Shown: positions 62,670 through 64,000 of the stretch, one piece after another | How the letters are laid out: every line of letters begins with the position of its first letter | Numbering within the stretch: the first letter of the stretch is position 1 | From: Micromonospora arborensis | GTDB lineage: Bacteria > Actinomycetota > Actinomycetes > Mycobacteriales > Micromonosporaceae | Assembly: GCF_003205615.1 (NCBI RefSeq) | Contig: NZ_PYBV01000011.1 | Location: 245,499 to 309,498 of the forward strand | Direction of reading: 5' to 3' | Length of the DNA stretch: 64,000 nt | Notes under the pieces: generated by a model | Databases searched by the model: none | What the model was told of the DNA's origin: nothing | Seen by the model: only the letters and a program-made list of their open reading frames with translations | Translations under genes and position numbers: made by a program

Positions 62670-63854
62670 TCACTCGGCGCGCAGCGCGACCACCGGGTCG
62701 AGTCGGCCGGCCCGCTGCGCGGGGACGACCCCGAAGACGATGCCCACCACCGCCGACACGCCGAAGGCGAGTGCCAACGACCACCAGGTGATCGCGGCCG
62801 GGATGGGCGACAGCGCGTCGACCAGTAGGGCGGTCCCCACGCCGAGCGCCATCCCGGTGATCCCACCGATCGTGGTGAGCAGCACCGCCTCCAGCAGGAA
62901 CTGCACCCCGATGTCGCGGGGGCGCGCACCGACGGCTTTGCGCAGCCCGATCTCCCGGGTCCGCTCCCGGACGCTGACCAGCATGATGTTGGAGACCCCG
63001 ACACCGCCGACGAGCAACGAGATGCCGGCGATGGCGGCCAGTACGCCGGTGAGGACGCCGAGGATGTCGCCGAGCACGCCGAGGATCTGCTGCTGGGTGA
63101 CCGCGCTGAACTCGGTGTCCGGGTGGCGGCGGGTCAGCTCGGCGACGATCCGCTCGCCCAGCTCCTCGATCCGCTCACGGTCCGGTGCCTTCACCGCGAT
63201 GCCGTCCACCCGCTGGGTGCCCCAGAGCCGCTGCGCGGCGGTGACCGGCACGTGCACCTCGTCGTCCCGGTCGACGCCGAGGCTCTGCCCGAGTGGCGCG
63301 AAGACGCCGATCACCCGGAACCGCACCCCGGCCAGCGCCACCTGCTGGCCGAGCGGGTCCCGGTCGGGGAAGAGCGTGCGGGCCACCGCGTCGCCGAGCA
63401 CCGCCACCCGCCGACTGGTGTCCACGTCGGTGCCGGTGAGGTAGCGACCGCGGGCCAGCGACCTCGTGAACACCGCCGGGGTGGTCTCCAGCACCCCCTG
63501 CACAGTGGTGAAGTCGGAGCGGTTGCCGGCCCGCGCGGTCGCCCCGGAGGCGACGGTGACCGCCACCCGGTCGGGGTCGCCGACCACCCGGCTGACGGCG
63601 TCGGCGTCCTTGAGGGTCAACGGCGAGACCACCGGGGCGTTGCCCACCTCGATCCGGCCGGGGACGACCAGCAGCAGGTTGGAGCCGAGGCCCTCGACCT
63701 GTTGCTCGACCTTCTGTTTGGTGCCGGTGCCGATGGCTACCAGCAGGACCACCGAGGCCACTCCGATGATCACCCCGAGCATGGTCAGCGCGCTGCGCAA
63801 CCGGTTGGCCCGCAGGGCGTCCAACGCCACCCGCCACGCCTCGGCGAGCCTCAC
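62670..63854 (-). CDS. MacB-type ABC exporter permease
   Basis: 394 aa. One N-terminal helix (~18-42, LTMLGVIIGVASVVLLVAIGTG), a periplasmic MacB_PCD domain (~45-265), then three helices in the FtsX-type C-terminal block (~275-390, SLLVGGVGVSNIMLVSVRERTREIGLRKAVGARPRDI). GTG start overlaps the stop of the upstream partial gene as GTGA. Exports peptides or lipids in this family; the cargo is unknown. The upstream gene probably encodes the ATPase. Confidence 0.92.
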   Translation of the reverse strand: MRLAEAWRVALDALRANRLRSALTMLGVIIGVASVVLLVAIGTGTKQKVEQQVEGLGSNLLLVVPGRIEVGNAPVVSPLTLKDADAVSRVVGDPDRVAVTVASGATARAGNRSDFTTVQGVLETTPAVFTRSLARGRYLTGTDVDTSRRVAVLGDAVARTLFPDRDPLGQQVALAGVRFRVIGVFAPLGQSLGVDRDDEVHVPVTAAQRLWGTQRVDGIAVKAPDRERIEELGERIVAELTRRHPDTEFSAVTQQQILGVLGDILGVLTGVLAAIAGISLLVGGVGVSNIMLVSVRERTREIGLRKAVGARPRDIGVQFLLEAVLLTTIGGITGMALGVGTALLVDALSPIPAAITWWSLALAFGVSAVVGIVFGVVPAQRAGRLDPVVALRAE

Positions 63855-64000
63855 GCCGTGCCTCCCGGCCGCTCGACCCCGGGTCTGCCCTGGTCGACCT
63901 CCCGCGGAAGGCGCCCGGTGGCTCCGGCGGCGCCACCGGAGCCACCGGACGGGTGCCCCGGGCCGCTTCCGGACGCGGACCGGGGCTCCGCGCTGGGAGC
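63851..64000 (-). CDS. C-terminal end of the gene upstream of the ABC permease (partial)
   Basis: Fifty codons remain before the window edge, ending TGA at 63851-63853 with a 4-base overlap into the permease. The translation is Gly/Ser/Pro-rich and disordered (GSGPGHPSGGSGGAAGATG, ending RPGGTA), so it is a C-terminal tail. By position it is expected to be the ATPase subunit or a membrane-fusion protein of the same exporter; the visible part cannot tell. Confidence 0.55.
   Translation of the reverse strand, partial: APSAEPRSASGSGPGHPSGGSGGAAGATGRLPREVDQGRPGVERPGGTA

Overview
The window is very GC-rich, gene-dense chromosomal DNA from a spore-forming filamentous actinobacterium, most likely a Micromonosporaceae member (Micromonospora or a close relative). 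The pointers are a bldN-rsbN developmental pair, an actinobacterial rex-hemA-hemC-hemD-hemB operon, the 33-residue ribosomal protein bS22, frequent GTG starts, 4-bp ATGA/GTGA gene overlaps, and intergenic GATCTTGCAC-type and TGATCATGA-type palindromes. Genus placement is inference.

Layout. 1-705: repeats and a strong terminator. 706-16959: mostly housekeeping and signalling genes: a secreted glycerophosphodiesterase, a TrkH/TrkA potassium uptake pair, a receptor kinase with an external cellulose-binding-like domain, a membrane-fused spermidine-synthase homologue, a three-gene phosphatase/histidine-kinase/response-regulator operon coupled to an inositol-phosphatase-like gene, a membrane M28 peptidase and a PLP dehydratase. 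16943-20051: small accessory genes around an XRE regulator. 20636-27160: a lower-GC island with a helicase-free restriction-modification pair (a nuclease-methyltransferase fusion plus a specificity subunit made of two near-identical halves) followed by an AIPR-family abortive-infection nuclease. This is the best candidate for an unusual system in the window. 27553-45895: Smr-like, TPR and ROK kinase genes, an ABC-F protein, a BON-methyltransferase fusion, an APC permease, secreted hydrolases (GHL10, phospholipase A2, nuclease), a cyclase-STAND regulator, a lytic transglycosylase and a tandem GNAT. 45989-46491: a frameshifted XRE regulator. 46758-52469: the redox-controlled haem operon, with a Rex-type operator upstream of rex. 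53006-55941: a NarL-type two-component pair, a HAD phosphatase and a glutaredoxin-like protein. 56420-62427: bldN and rsbN, a SerB-like phosphatase, an acyltransferase, an epimerase, bS22 and an excisionase-like HTH gene, an order that largely matches Mycobacterium tuberculosis Rv0500A-Rv0512 and Streptomyces rex-bldN. 62670-64000: an ABC exporter permease and the tail of its upstream partner.

How it fits together. Rex (NADH/NAD+ sensing) heads the tetrapyrrole genes and probably represses its own operon. BldN and its membrane anti-sigma factor RsbN control aerial development. The island genes supply phage defence: modification and cleavage by the fused enzyme plus specificity subunit, and perhaps a suicide response by the AIPR protein. 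No tRNA, rRNA, CRISPR array, insertion sequence or origin was recognised.
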